Shown here piece by piece: positions 8,343 through 17,104 of a DNA stretch of 64,000 nucleotides. This stretch comes from UMGS1322 sp900550765 (GTDB lineage: Bacteria; Bacillota; Clostridia; Christensenellales; QALW01), in contig CAUDEY010000004.1 in assembly GCA_958448705.1 (NCBI GenBank), positions 62,001 through 126,000 of the forward strand. The letters are read 5' to 3'. The notes under the pieces are model-generated. The model did no database searches. It was not told where the DNA came from and saw only the letters and a list, made by a program, of their open reading frames with translations. Position numbers and translations under genes: made by a program. How positions within the stretch are numbered: position 1 is the stretch's first letter; every line of letters starts with the position of its first letter.

Positions 8343-9068
8343 TTAATCGTTAGCTATAAATACCGCGGTGATATTATCCTTACCGCCTGCTTCATTCGCA
8401 GCCTGAATCAGCTGTTCAGTAATACGGTTGCAATCCGCACCGCTGCTGATAATCTCTTTTATTTTTTCCTCACTGAGCATTCCCGTAAGTCCGTCGGTAG
8501 CCAGCAGCAGCCTATCGTGCTCTTCCCAGCTTTGACAAAATACATCCACTTCTACAAAACGTTCAGCGCCGATCGCCCGCGTAATCAAATTTTTTTTCGG
8601 ATGTTTCTGTGCCTCGGTAGGCGTCAGCACACCTTTATCCACCATCTCCTGCACATAGGAATGGTCAATGCTGATCTGCCTGAATTCTCCCTTCCGCAGT
8701 ATATAACAACGGCTGTCTCCCACGTTTGCCACATAAACCAGCCCGTCTTTAATAATAGCAGCCACCAGGGTAGTTCCCATACTGTCAAAGGTTTTATCCG
8801 ATCTTGCCGTTTGATAAACGGTTCTGTTTGCTTCACTGACTGCCTGCCGCAGCAGCAGCCGTATATCCGTAGCGGAAGAATAATTCTCATGAATGAACTC
8901 CGCCGTGCTGGCCACTGCCAAAGAGCTGGCTACCTCGCCTGCATTCACGCCGCCCATACCATCGGCCACAATAAAAAGGTTAACATCCTCCCGATTAAAG
9001 GGTATATGAAAGAAATCCTCATTGCTGCCCCGTACTTTTCCTTTGTTACTTAATCCAGAGTATTTCAA
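8343..9068 (-). CDS. stp: PP2C-family serine/threonine phosphatase (Stp/PrpC)
   Basis: The 241-aa protein is a PPM/PP2C phosphatase that reverses PrkC phosphorylation. Metal-binding motifs are present: NED at 16-18, VADGMGG with Asp36, GDSRCYIL, ATDGLTG and the C-terminal GGKDNITAVF. It immediately precedes prkC and overlaps rlmN by 4 bases, the standard Firmicutes rlmN-stp-prkC-rsgA order. Confidence 0.95.
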   Translation of the reverse strand: MKYSGLSNKGKVRGSNEDFFHIPFNREDVNLFIVADGMGGVNAGEVASSLAVASTAEFIHENYSSATDIRLLLRQAVSEANRTVYQTARSDKTFDSMGTTLVAAIIKDGLVYVANVGDSRCYILRKGEFRQISIDHSYVQEMVDKGVLTPTEAQKHPKKNLITRAIGAERFVEVDVFCQSWEEHDRLLLATDGLTGMLSEEKIKEIISSGADCNRITEQLIQAANEAGGKDNITAVFIAND

Positions 9069-10105
9069 TTTTTTCCCTCCTTTTCAAGATAGCTTCTTCT
9101 GAGCTGCCCACAGGCCCCGGCAATATCTGCTCCCATTTCACGCCTTATGGTAACAGAAACACCCCTATCCTGCAGCATTTCCATAAATTTTTTTATTCTT
9201 TCCCTTCCGGACCCTTTGAAGCCGCTTTCCTGTACAGCATTCAACGGTATCAGGTTTACATGGCACTGCATGCCCCGTATCAGATCCGCCAGCTGCTGCG
9301 CACATTCCGGCGCATCGTTTTTCTGATCTATCAAAGCATATTCAAAAACAACTCTGCGCCCAGTAGCCTTTACATAAAAGCGCATAGCCTCTATGGTATC
9401 TTCTATAGTATACGCACGCGAAACAGGCATCAGTTCTCTTCGGATCTCATCATTCGGTGCATGAAGCGAAAGTGAAAGGGTAATTCCCAACTTTTCTTTT
9501 GCAAGAGCGTAGATCCCGGGCACAAGACCGCAGGTAGAAAGCGAAATGTTCCGCGCAGAAATATTCAAACCGTTTTTATCGGTAATCAGCCTTAAAAACG
9601 TCATTACATTGTCGTAATTATCCAGCGGCTCGCCGCTGCCCATCAATACGATATTGGTAATGCTGCGTTCGCCTATTTTGCCGTGATCGTAATTTGCGCT
9701 GATTACCTGCCCCAATATCTCTCCTGCCTCCAGATGCCGCACAAGGCCGCCTAAGGTAGAAGCACAGAAAGCACATCCCATACGGCAGCCCACCTGAGTA
9801 GAAACACAGAGCGTATTGCCATGCTTATAACGCATAAAAACGCCCTCAATAATATTTCCATCCTCCAAGCGATATAAATATTTTTCTGTGCCATCACACG
9901 ATACACGCTTTTGGTAGATCTCCGCACCGCCCGGAGTACAGCCGTTTTCTTGCAGCAAGGCTTTTAAATCCCGGGGAATATTGATTTGCGCAATTTCTTT
10001 TCCCTGCCACAGGGCCGAATAGATCTGCTGCGCACGGTATTCAGGATATCCCCATTCCGATATCAAATTTTTTAACTCCTCCAAGCTTAAACTTAAAAGC
10101 TTCAA
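9065..10105 (-). CDS. rlmN: 23S rRNA (adenine2503-C2)/tRNA A37 methyltransferase
   Basis: RlmN is a radical-SAM enzyme that methylates C2 of A2503 in 23S rRNA and A37 of some tRNAs. The 346-aa protein carries the cluster motif CRMGCAFC (Cys107, Cys111, Cys114) and the methyl-carrying Cys332 in the C-terminal AGACGQLRR. GSGEPL lies between them. It overlaps rsmB and stp by 4 bases each. Confidence 0.97.
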   Translation of the reverse strand: MKLLSLSLEELKNLISEWGYPEYRAQQIYSALWQGKEIAQINIPRDLKALLQENGCTPGGAEIYQKRVSCDGTEKYLYRLEDGNIIEGVFMRYKHGNTLCVSTQVGCRMGCAFCASTLGGLVRHLEAGEILGQVISANYDHGKIGERSITNIVLMGSGEPLDNYDNVMTFLRLITDKNGLNISARNISLSTCGLVPGIYALAKEKLGITLSLSLHAPNDEIRRELMPVSRAYTIEDTIEAMRFYVKATGRRVVFEYALIDQKNDAPECAQQLADLIRGMQCHVNLIPLNAVQESGFKGSGRERIKKFMEMLQDRGVSVTIRREMGADIAGACGQLRRSYLEKEGKN

Positions 10106-11397
10106 ATTCTTTTCATCCTTGCAATAAAAAATCCATCAATCCCGTCGCGTTCGGGATAGAATTGCAAAAAGCCGCGTTCTGCTTTTCTGCCTTGTTCCAG
10201 CTTTTCACCTAAATCCCCTTTCAGACTATCCAGTATAAATTCCGGATGCGCGGCTAAAAAACGCTTTATAATTTCCTCATTTTCCGCTTTGCGCACAGTA
10301 CAGGTGCTATATACCAATATCCCCCCGGGACGAACGCATCGGGACGCATTTTCCAAAATTTGGGCCTGAACCTTCTCCAGCTCCGCTAAGTTCTGAGGCG
10401 TAACCGTATTTTTGATTTCCGGCTTTTGCTCTACCACACCTAATCCGCTGCAGGGCACATCCGCAAGCACCCTATCAAAGCTTCCAAGGTGCTGCTCCTG
10501 CGTCATATCCGCCACACGAGCCTCTACCCGATCGGCAACTCCGCAGCGCTGCACATTACTCTCAATCAATTTTACCCTGTGCTCATGCTTATCCAAAGCC
10601 ACAATACTTCCCTGCTGCATCCGCTGGGCAATATATACCGTTTTGCCGCCCGGTGCCGCACAGCAGTCAAGAATTCTTTCTCCCCTTTGCGGCGCAAGCG
10701 CTCTTACAACAGCCATCGAGGCTTCTCCCTGCACGCAGCAAAGTCCTTCCTCCAAAAAACATGGTTCTCCTTCTATATAAACACAGTCATCAAAATATTT
10801 ACCGTTTTTCCACGGAAGCGCAAGCTTTTCTTTGAACTCCGATATTCCGATCTTTTCTGTATTCACCCGCAGGCAGGTGCGATGCTCTCCTTCAAATGCA
10901 CACATTTCCTCTGTGCGTGCCGCACCGTGCTCAAGAATCATCTCGCGCACTAAAAATTCAGGATAGCTGTATTGTACCGATATCCTTGCGGCAGTCTCTT
11001 CGGGATAAGGAATATTCTCCTTTTCCCTTGAAACCGTACGCAGCACACCATTGATATATCCTTTAAGCGGCCCCTTGCCGATAGTCTCTGCAAGAGTGAC
11101 CGAGGAATCGACTGCCGCACTGTCGGGAATACGATCCATATACAAAATCTGATACGCCCCCAAGCGCAGCAAATTGCGAATCTTAGGCTGCAGCCGCCCC
11201 TTTGCATAGAGGGAAAGAACATAATCCAAATGGATCATTTTATCTAACGTGCCGTAAACAAGCGCTGTGATGAATGCCCGATCGCGAGCATCAAATCCGT
11301 CCAATCCATATTTTACCGTTAAATTGGAATACTTATGCTTAGAAGTAATCTCATCCAACAGCAAAAATGCCTGCTGTCTGGCCTTATCTTGCTTCAT
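10102..11397 (-). CDS. rsmB: 16S rRNA (cytosine967-C5)-methyltransferase
   Basis: RsmB methylates C967 of 16S rRNA. The 431-aa protein joins an N-terminal NusB-like RNA-binding domain (about 5-135) to a Rossmann methyltransferase core with AAPGGKT at 247-253, the DVPCSGLGV motif (Cys316) and the catalytic-region Cys366 in YSTCTV. It overlaps fmt by 14 bases. The order def-fmt-rsmB is conserved in many bacteria. Confidence 0.96.
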   Translation of the reverse strand: MKQDKARQQAFLLLDEITSKHKYSNLTVKYGLDGFDARDRAFITALVYGTLDKMIHLDYVLSLYAKGRLQPKIRNLLRLGAYQILYMDRIPDSAAVDSSVTLAETIGKGPLKGYINGVLRTVSREKENIPYPEETAARISVQYSYPEFLVREMILEHGAARTEEMCAFEGEHRTCLRVNTEKIGISEFKEKLALPWKNGKYFDDCVYIEGEPCFLEEGLCCVQGEASMAVVRALAPQRGERILDCCAAPGGKTVYIAQRMQQGSIVALDKHEHRVKLIESNVQRCGVADRVEARVADMTQEQHLGSFDRVLADVPCSGLGVVEQKPEIKNTVTPQNLAELEKVQAQILENASRCVRPGGILVYSTCTVRKAENEEIIKRFLAAHPEFILDSLKGDLGEKLEQGRKAERGFLQFYPERDGIDGFFIARMKRI

Positions 11398-12328
11398 AAT
11401 ATAAAAATTTATCAGAAAGAGAATTTCCGCGCAGATACAGCCTGGCCTCCATAGCCTTTTTGCCCGGCAGCTGTATTACGTCAAGAGAAAGCAGCTGATC
11501 CCCCGTGCAAACGATAAGCCCTTGTTTTTCATCTGCACACACGATCGTACCCGGTGCAGCTTCCGCTTTTTGCTCTAAAACCGTCGCTGAATATACTTTT
11601 ATGACATCCTTGCCGCACATTGTCCAGGCAACCGGCCAGGGATTCAAGCCGCGGATTAAATTCTTGATCTTTAGCGCCTCTTGCGCAAAATCAATCGCCG
11701 CACTTTTTTTATCCAGCATGGGAAAATGCGTTGCCTTTTTCTCATCCTGCGGAATTCTCGGTGCCTTTCCCTCCTCGATCAGGCGCACGGTTTCCAGCAA
11801 AACCTCAGCGCCCAGCGGCGCCATTCTTTCAAAAAGCTCACCGGCTGTTTCGTTTTCACCGATATTGATTTTTTTCTGCAGAATCATATCGCCGCAATCC
11901 ACACCGATAGCAGTATACATAGTCGTGATGCCGGTTTCCTTTTCCCCGTTTATTACCGCCCATTGAATCGGGGAAGATCCTCGGTAAGCCGGCAGCAGCG
12001 AACCATGTACATTGACACAGCCCAAACGCGCGGAATCCAAATTTTCCTTTGAAAGAATCTGCCCGAACGCTGCTGTAACCATCAGATCCGGTTTAAGTGC
12101 GCGCAACACGGCCGCCGGTTCCGGCAAACGGATTTTCTCCGGCTGATATACTGTAAGTCCTTTTTGAAGTGCATACTCCTTTACCGGTGAATACGTCAGC
12201 TTGTTGCCGCGTCCTTTGGGCCGATCCGGCTGGGTGAATACAGCTTTCACACGATAGCCGTTTTCTACCAATGCTTTTAAAGAAGGCACTGCAAAATCCG
12301 GCGTTCCCAAAAAAACAATATCAATCAT
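11384..12328 (-). CDS. fmt: Methionyl-tRNA formyltransferase
   Basis: Fmt formylates Met-tRNAfMet with 10-formyl-THF for initiation. The 314-aa protein has the formyltransferase domain with catalytic Asn106, His108 (NVHGSLLPAYRG) and Asp144, numbered exactly as in E. coli, and a C-terminal OB-like domain. It overlaps def by 8 bases; peptide deformylase later removes the formyl group it adds. Confidence 0.97.
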   Translation of the reverse strand: MIDIVFLGTPDFAVPSLKALVENGYRVKAVFTQPDRPKGRGNKLTYSPVKEYALQKGLTVYQPEKIRLPEPAAVLRALKPDLMVTAAFGQILSKENLDSARLGCVNVHGSLLPAYRGSSPIQWAVINGEKETGITTMYTAIGVDCGDMILQKKINIGENETAGELFERMAPLGAEVLLETVRLIEEGKAPRIPQDEKKATHFPMLDKKSAAIDFAQEALKIKNLIRGLNPWPVAWTMCGKDVIKVYSATVLEQKAEAAPGTIVCADEKQGLIVCTGDQLLSLDVIQLPGKKAMEARLYLRGNSLSDKFLYYEAR

Positions 12329-12776
12329 CTTTCCCTATCCTTGTTGCTTTATCCGTAAATAAAATGCCGTTTAAATGATCTGTTTCGTGGCAGAAAATCG
12401 TAGCTACATAGTCCTGTGCCTTGTACTCCATTAAATTGCCCTCCCGGTCATATCCCTGAACGGTTACTTTTTTAGGCCTGTCGACATGGCCGCGGACGCC
12501 GGGCACACTGAGGCACCCCTCTACACTGTCCTGGTGCCCGCTCTCCTTCACAATTACCGGATTAATCAGCTCTAAAATTTCTTCCCCTGTATCTACAATG
12601 ATCACCCGGCGCAAAATTCCCACCTGGGGTGCCGCCAGTCCTACCCCTTGTGCCTGCGCCAGCGTTTCTTTCATATCATCCAGCAGAGTAAGGATCTTTT
12701 CATCAATTTCCGTTACTTCTCTGCTTTTCTTCCGCAATAAAGGCTCGGTATCCTTTAAAATATTTCTTATTGCCAT
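12321..12776 (-). CDS. def: Peptide deformylase
   Basis: Def removes the N-terminal formyl group from nascent proteins. The 151-aa product has all three motifs: GVGLAAPQ at 44-51, EGCLS with metal ligand Cys88, and HETDH with His130, Glu131 and His134. I chose the ATG at 12776 (M-A-I-R-N-I) because AAGGTG lies about 6 bases upstream and the N-terminus then fits the family. A GTG three codons earlier (12785) is possible. The gene follows priA by 10 bases. Confidence 0.96.
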   Translation of the reverse strand: MAIRNILKDTEPLLRKKSREVTEIDEKILTLLDDMKETLAQAQGVGLAAPQVGILRRVIIVDTGEEILELINPVIVKESGHQDSVEGCLSVPGVRGHVDRPKKVTVQGYDREGNLMEYKAQDYVATIFCHETDHLNGILFTDKATRIGKDD

Positions 12777-12786
12777 TTTCTTCACC

Positions 12787-15021
12787 TTAAAATAAATTTA
12801 CAGGGTTCTCCTGTATATCACAATATAATTCCTTACCGGCAATTCCTTCCAAGGCAGCAAAGATTTGATCTACAATCTCATTACAGTGTATGCCTTCTTT
12901 GAGTTTAACCATAATCTGATGGCGGTACAGTTCTCTTAAGCGGTTAATCGGTGCAGCCGTTCTTTCCTGATACAGTACCTCATCAGGGAATTTCTCTAAA
13001 ATCTGCCGAACCCGCTCAAAAGCTTTTACTGAGCCTTCATAGGCGCTTTCGGCATCAGCAGAGGAATACAAAACGCGTACAACCCGGGCAAATGGCGGAT
13101 ACCACATAGCGCGCCGCTGTTCAATCTCCCTTGCGTAAAACGCCTTATAATCATGCCGCGCCGCACATTCAATTACAAAATGCCGGGGGGAATACGTCTG
13201 TACCACTACCCTGCCGCGACTTTCTCCCCGCCCGGCTCGTCCGGCCACCTGGGTAAGCAGGGAAAACGTACGCTCCCGGCTCCGATAATCCGGCAACCGC
13301 AGCATACCGTCGGCCGCAATCACCCCAACAAGCGTAACATTCGGAAAATCATGTCCTTTTGCAATCATCTGGGTGCCAATCAACGCCTGCGCGCTTCCGT
13401 CAGCCAGCTTCTTCAGTAAATGATAATGGGCATCTTTACCGCGGGTCGTATCGACATCCATGCGGACAACGCTTGACTGCGGAAAGAGCTTTAAAAACTC
13501 TTCTTCTACTTTTTGCGTCCCTGCACCAAACTGTTTAATAAATTTGCTGCCGCAAACAGGACAGATCTGGGGCAAAGGAAGCTCGTAACCACAATAATGG
13601 CAGCGCAGCTTATTGATATGATAGTGATACGTAAGAGAAACATCACAGTTTTGACAGGTAATCGTCTCTCCACAAGCACGGCACATCACAAAACTGGAAT
13701 ATCCCCGCCGGTTTAAAAACAACATAATCTGCTTATGCTCAGCCAACGTTTCCTGCATAAGCTCATAAAGTCTCCCGGAAAAAATACTTCTATTTCCCTT
13801 GGAAAATTCCTCGGCCATATCAATAATTTCAACCGGCGGCAATCCTTTGCCATTTACACGTTCGGGCATTTCAAAAAGTCTGTACTGTCCCTGCACTGCT
13901 TTATAATACCGCACCACCGAAGGAGTCGCGCTGCCTAAAATCACAGGACAGCTGTTATATTCGCCGCGTTTAATGGCCACTTCTACCGCATCATAGCGCG
14001 GATGTATTTCAGAAATATAAGATCCCTCATGCTCTTCATCCACAATAATAATCCCTACATTTCTGCATGGTGCAAAAACTGCTGAGCGGGCACCAATCAC
14101 AATGCGAGCTTCTCCGCTTAAAATACGCCGCCACTCGTCAAAGCGCTCTCCGTCCCCCAGGGCACTATGCAGAATCGCTATGCCGTCGCCGAGCTTTTTT
14201 CGGAAGTTCAAAACCATCTGCGGGGTAAGAGAGATCTCCGGTACCAACACAATTGCTGTTTTTCCGGCATTTACCACGCTTTTGATCGCCTGCATATAGA
14301 CCTCCGTTTTCCCGCTGCCGGTAACCCCATGCAGCAGGGAAACAAAAAAATGTTCTCTCTCCTGCAGAATACTGTCAAGCACCTTCTGCTGACAGCTATT
14401 AAGCGTATGCCATTTTGCCCGCTGGGGTGCAATGTCCAAATAAGGTGATCGCTGGCGTTCAACTCGATAAAGCGCTATATACCCTTGCGATACAAGTCTT
14501 TTAATGACAGTACCGCATTCGCCCACCAAATGCGTGATCTGTGCTCTTTCCATATCCCCGTATTCTGCAAGTGCAGAAAGGATCCGGTACGCCTTTGTTC
14601 CCGCACGCATTTTTTTCAATACTGTTTCAAGCTGTTCTGCGGATACCTCCAAATGAAGCATTGAAATATACTGTGTACGCACACGTCCCGCACGCAATCC
14701 TGCAGGTATAAACAGCCGTACCACATCGGCATAACCGGCATGATATTTCTGTTTCATCCACAGTGCCAATTCTATCTGCTCATCCGTAAGCACCGGCTCG
14801 GCATCCGGTACGGCAGTAATAGGCTTCAATGCCGTTGAGGGAAGATCCGTTTCTAAGGAAAGACGCAAGACAAGACCTTCTACATTTTTTTGCCGGCCAA
14901 AAGGCACAAAAACACGCATTCCCGGTCTCAATCCGCCGATATGTTCAGGAATCGCATAGGTAAAAAGTCTGTCAATATCCTGATTGGAAATATCAACGAT
15001 CACCTGCGCGTACTTGTTCAT
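12787..15021 (-). CDS. priA: Primosomal replication protein N' (helicase PriA)
   Basis: PriA restarts stalled replication forks away from oriC. The 744-aa protein has the N-terminal 3'-end-binding domain, a winged-helix region, a superfamily 2 helicase core (Walker A GVTGSGKT at 232-239, DEEH at 328-331) and an inserted zinc module of paired cysteines (CRACGETITCQNC, HYCGYELPLPQICPVC). Motif V/VI is visible as QVAGRAGRG. It overlaps rpoZ by 4 bases. Confidence 0.96.
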   Translation of the reverse strand: MNKYAQVIVDISNQDIDRLFTYAIPEHIGGLRPGMRVFVPFGRQKNVEGLVLRLSLETDLPSTALKPITAVPDAEPVLTDEQIELALWMKQKYHAGYADVVRLFIPAGLRAGRVRTQYISMLHLEVSAEQLETVLKKMRAGTKAYRILSALAEYGDMERAQITHLVGECGTVIKRLVSQGYIALYRVERQRSPYLDIAPQRAKWHTLNSCQQKVLDSILQEREHFFVSLLHGVTGSGKTEVYMQAIKSVVNAGKTAIVLVPEISLTPQMVLNFRKKLGDGIAILHSALGDGERFDEWRRILSGEARIVIGARSAVFAPCRNVGIIIVDEEHEGSYISEIHPRYDAVEVAIKRGEYNSCPVILGSATPSVVRYYKAVQGQYRLFEMPERVNGKGLPPVEIIDMAEEFSKGNRSIFSGRLYELMQETLAEHKQIMLFLNRRGYSSFVMCRACGETITCQNCDVSLTYHYHINKLRCHYCGYELPLPQICPVCGSKFIKQFGAGTQKVEEEFLKLFPQSSVVRMDVDTTRGKDAHYHLLKKLADGSAQALIGTQMIAKGHDFPNVTLVGVIAADGMLRLPDYRSRERTFSLLTQVAGRAGRGESRGRVVVQTYSPRHFVIECAARHDYKAFYAREIEQRRAMWYPPFARVVRVLYSSADAESAYEGSVKAFERVRQILEKFPDEVLYQERTAAPINRLRELYRHQIMVKLKEGIHCNEIVDQIFAALEGIAGKELYCDIQENPVNLF

Positions 15022-15200
15022 TTTTCCTCTGCGATTAAAACACCGTTTTCAAATTCATCCAAAGCCTGCAGCACCGGCTTAAAATCGTCTTTACACTCCT
15101 GTGTGTCCACAAGCATCCGCGCTCTTTTGGCAATAATAATAGAGAGCACATACTTACAGGATACTTTTTCTTCGGTTTCCTGACTAACTGGTTTATACAT
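15018..15200 (-). CDS. rpoZ: RNA polymerase omega subunit
   Basis: RpoZ stabilises the beta' subunit of RNA polymerase. The 60-aa product contains the omega signature KYVLSIIIAKRARML. I chose ATG 15200 (M-Y-K-P) because AAGGAGA lies about 9 bases upstream; the ATG two codons earlier sits almost on the ribosome site. The gmk-rpoZ-priA order is standard in Firmicutes. Confidence 0.88.
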   Translation of the reverse strand: MYKPVSQETEEKVSCKYVLSIIIAKRARMLVDTQECKDDFKPVLQALDEFENGVLIAEEK

Positions 15201-15234
15201 AAATAACATTCTCCTTATTTTATAATTTACGAAT

Positions 15235-15846
15235 TTATGGGATTAATTGCGCAAGGAACGCCTGATTACGAGAGGTCCTGCACTTTTCTGCCGTCAAAAT
15301 AGCCTCAATTTTTTCCACAGCCTCTTGTACTGTATCATTTACCACCACATATCCATAATCATTTACACACTTCATTTCTTCCGCAGCTTTTAAAAAACGT
15401 TCCCGGATAAGCTCCATGCTTTCACGGCCGCGGCCTGTTAAACGGCTATATAATTCTTCCATACTCGGCGGTACCAAAAAGATAAATACGCCGGTATCAA
15501 ATTTCTTTTTTACCTGCATAGCGCCCTGAATTTCAATTTCAAGAATCACGTCATTGCCCTGCGCCAACTGTTCCTGCACATAGGCTTTCGGAGTACCGTA
15601 ATAATTGCCGCTGTAACCGCAGGCATATTCCAGCAGCTGTCCCTTTTGAATCATTTCTTCAAACTGCTGCTTCGTCTTATAAAAATAAGTTACGCCCTCC
15701 CGCTCGCCGCGCCGTATATCCCGTGTGGTAGCGGAAACCGAAACCCGCATATCCGGATTGCGCTGCTTCAGCAGTTCGCACACCGTTCCCTTACCGCAGC
15801 CCGAAGGCCCGCTGATTACCAAAAGCAAGCCTTCACTGCTCATCAT
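15235..15846 (-). CDS. gmk: Guanylate kinase
   Basis: Gmk phosphorylates GMP to GDP with ATP. The 203-aa protein starts with the P-loop GPSGCGKGT (13-21) and shows the GMP-binding STTRxxRxGE-like segment (here SATTRDIRRGEREGVTYFY) and the lid region. The two first codons are both ATG; the first is better spaced from GGAG. It overlaps remA by 14 bases. Confidence 0.97.
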   Translation of the reverse strand: MMSSEGLLLVISGPSGCGKGTVCELLKQRNPDMRVSVSATTRDIRRGEREGVTYFYKTKQQFEEMIQKGQLLEYACGYSGNYYGTPKAYVQEQLAQGNDVILEIEIQGAMQVKKKFDTGVFIFLVPPSMEELYSRLTGRGRESMELIRERFLKAAEEMKCVNDYGYVVVNDTVQEAVEKIEAILTAEKCRTSRNQAFLAQLIP

Positions 15847-16099
15847 TTTCCGCTCCGTTCGTTTCTTTTAATCTACCGGAAATCGTCTCCGGCTGTACGG
15901 CCGAAAGAAGAATATGTCCGCTGTCCATAAAAACAACGGCTCTTGTCCTTCTTCCGCAAGTAGCATCTATAATTTTTTCTCCGTCTTTCGCATCCTGAAT
16001 CACACGCCGGATCGGCGCCGAATCCGGAGAAACGATGGCTACGATCTTTTCGGCTGACGCCATATTGCCAAAGCCGATATTGATAAACCTTATATTCAT
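15833..16099 (-). CDS. remA: DUF370/RemA-family regulator
   Basis: The 88-aa protein matches RemA/YlzA, which in Bacillus activates biofilm-matrix and osmoprotection genes by binding DNA as a ring oligomer. Family landmarks are the start M-N-I-R-F-I-N-I-G-F-G-N, S-P-D-S-A-P-I-R-R, DATCGRRTRAVV and the SAVQPETI end. ATG 16099 has GGGGGAC upstream; the frame is open further but without family sequence. yicC-remA-gmk order is conserved. Confidence 0.92.
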   Translation of the reverse strand: MNIRFINIGFGNMASAEKIVAIVSPDSAPIRRVIQDAKDGEKIIDATCGRRTRAVVFMDSGHILLSAVQPETISGRLKETNGAENDEQ

Positions 16100-16112
16100 A
16101 AGCAGTCCCCCG

Positions 16113-16985
16113 TTACTCAATATTCTGTATTTGCTCCCGCAGTTTCTCGATCTCGCCTTTGGCCTCAACTACGATTTTTGCAATTTCTGCATTTACAGAC
16201 TTAGAGCCAATAGTATTGATTTCACGGTTTAATTCCTGAATAAAAAAATCCAATTTCCGTCCTACGGCCTCTTCGCTGTTCATATATTCCAGCATATTTT
16301 TCACATGGGTATCCAAGCGTACCAGTTCCTCATCAATAGCAATTTTATCCGCATAAATTGCAATTTCCTGATAAAGACGCTGTTCTTCCAGCTCATACTC
16401 TCCCAGCAGTTCTTCCAAACGCTTGCGCAGCTTTTGCGAATATTCCTCCAAATTATTTTGGCTCAAACTTTGAATCTGACCGGCAAGAAAAAGGATAGTA
16501 TGTAATTTAAGCTTCAGATCTTCCCCAATCTTTTCCCCTTCAGCGGCGCGCGTAGCATTCAGGGCAGCACACGCCTGCTCTACCGCCTGCGTCATCAGCG
16601 CCATAACTGCTTCCTGATCATCTTCACACTGGGTAATCGTAAGTACATCCGGCAAACGTGCAATATCCGAAACACGAACGTTATATTCAAAGCCCATTTG
16701 CCGCAGCTGTTCAAATGCCTCGGAATACTGCTGCACCAACGGCTGATCCACAGAAATAATTTTGGAATCCTCCCGTGTATTACAATATGCAACCGAGACT
16801 TCAATATGGCCTCTTGCCACATACTGTCCAATCCTGCGGCGCAGCTCGTCCTCCAAAAACATAAGTGTGCGCGGCATCCGTATATTAATATCCAAAAACC
16901 GATGATTTACAGCTTTAAGCTCCACTGCAATTTCACGGCCGTCCATAGCGGCAGTTCCGCTGCCATAACCAGTCATACTACGCAA
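16113..16985 (-). CDS. yicC: YicC family endoribonuclease-like protein
   Basis: The 290-aa protein is a YicC/YloC family member, reported to act as an endoribonuclease in RNA turnover. The start region R-S-M-T-G-Y-G-S-G and the C-terminal IGRKLDF-like (here VGRKLDFFIQELNREINTIGSK) signature are diagnostic. I chose TTG 16985 because GGGAGG lies about 9 bases upstream and this gives the usual length; ATG 16976 is the alternative. A consensus promoter at 17054-17082 probably makes this the first gene of the long operon. Confidence 0.9.
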   Translation of the reverse strand: MRSMTGYGSGTAAMDGREIAVELKAVNHRFLDINIRMPRTLMFLEDELRRRIGQYVARGHIEVSVAYCNTREDSKIISVDQPLVQQYSEAFEQLRQMGFEYNVRVSDIARLPDVLTITQCEDDQEAVMALMTQAVEQACAALNATRAAEGEKIGEDLKLKLHTILFLAGQIQSLSQNNLEEYSQKLRKRLEELLGEYELEEQRLYQEIAIYADKIAIDEELVRLDTHVKNMLEYMNSEEAVGRKLDFFIQELNREINTIGSKSVNAEIAKIVVEAKGEIEKLREQIQNIE

Positions 16986-17053
16986 AACCGTTTTCCTCCC
17001 AGTAAATATACAAGGCCCCAAAGGGCCAAAAAGCAATAAAAAAAATTTATTAT

Positions 17054-17082
17054 ATTATATCATATATCGTTCTGACATTCAA
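17054..17082 (-). promoter_or_regulatory. Promoter of the yicC-to-xseB operon
   Basis: On the minus strand TTGAAT (17077-17082) and TATAAT (17054-17059) are separated by 17 bp, close to the sigma-A consensus. It lies between the ligA stop and the yicC start, so the genes downstream need not depend on pcrA-ligA transcription. Confidence 0.8.
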
Positions 17083-17104
17083 GCATTTTCATCCCGGCAC
17101 GGTT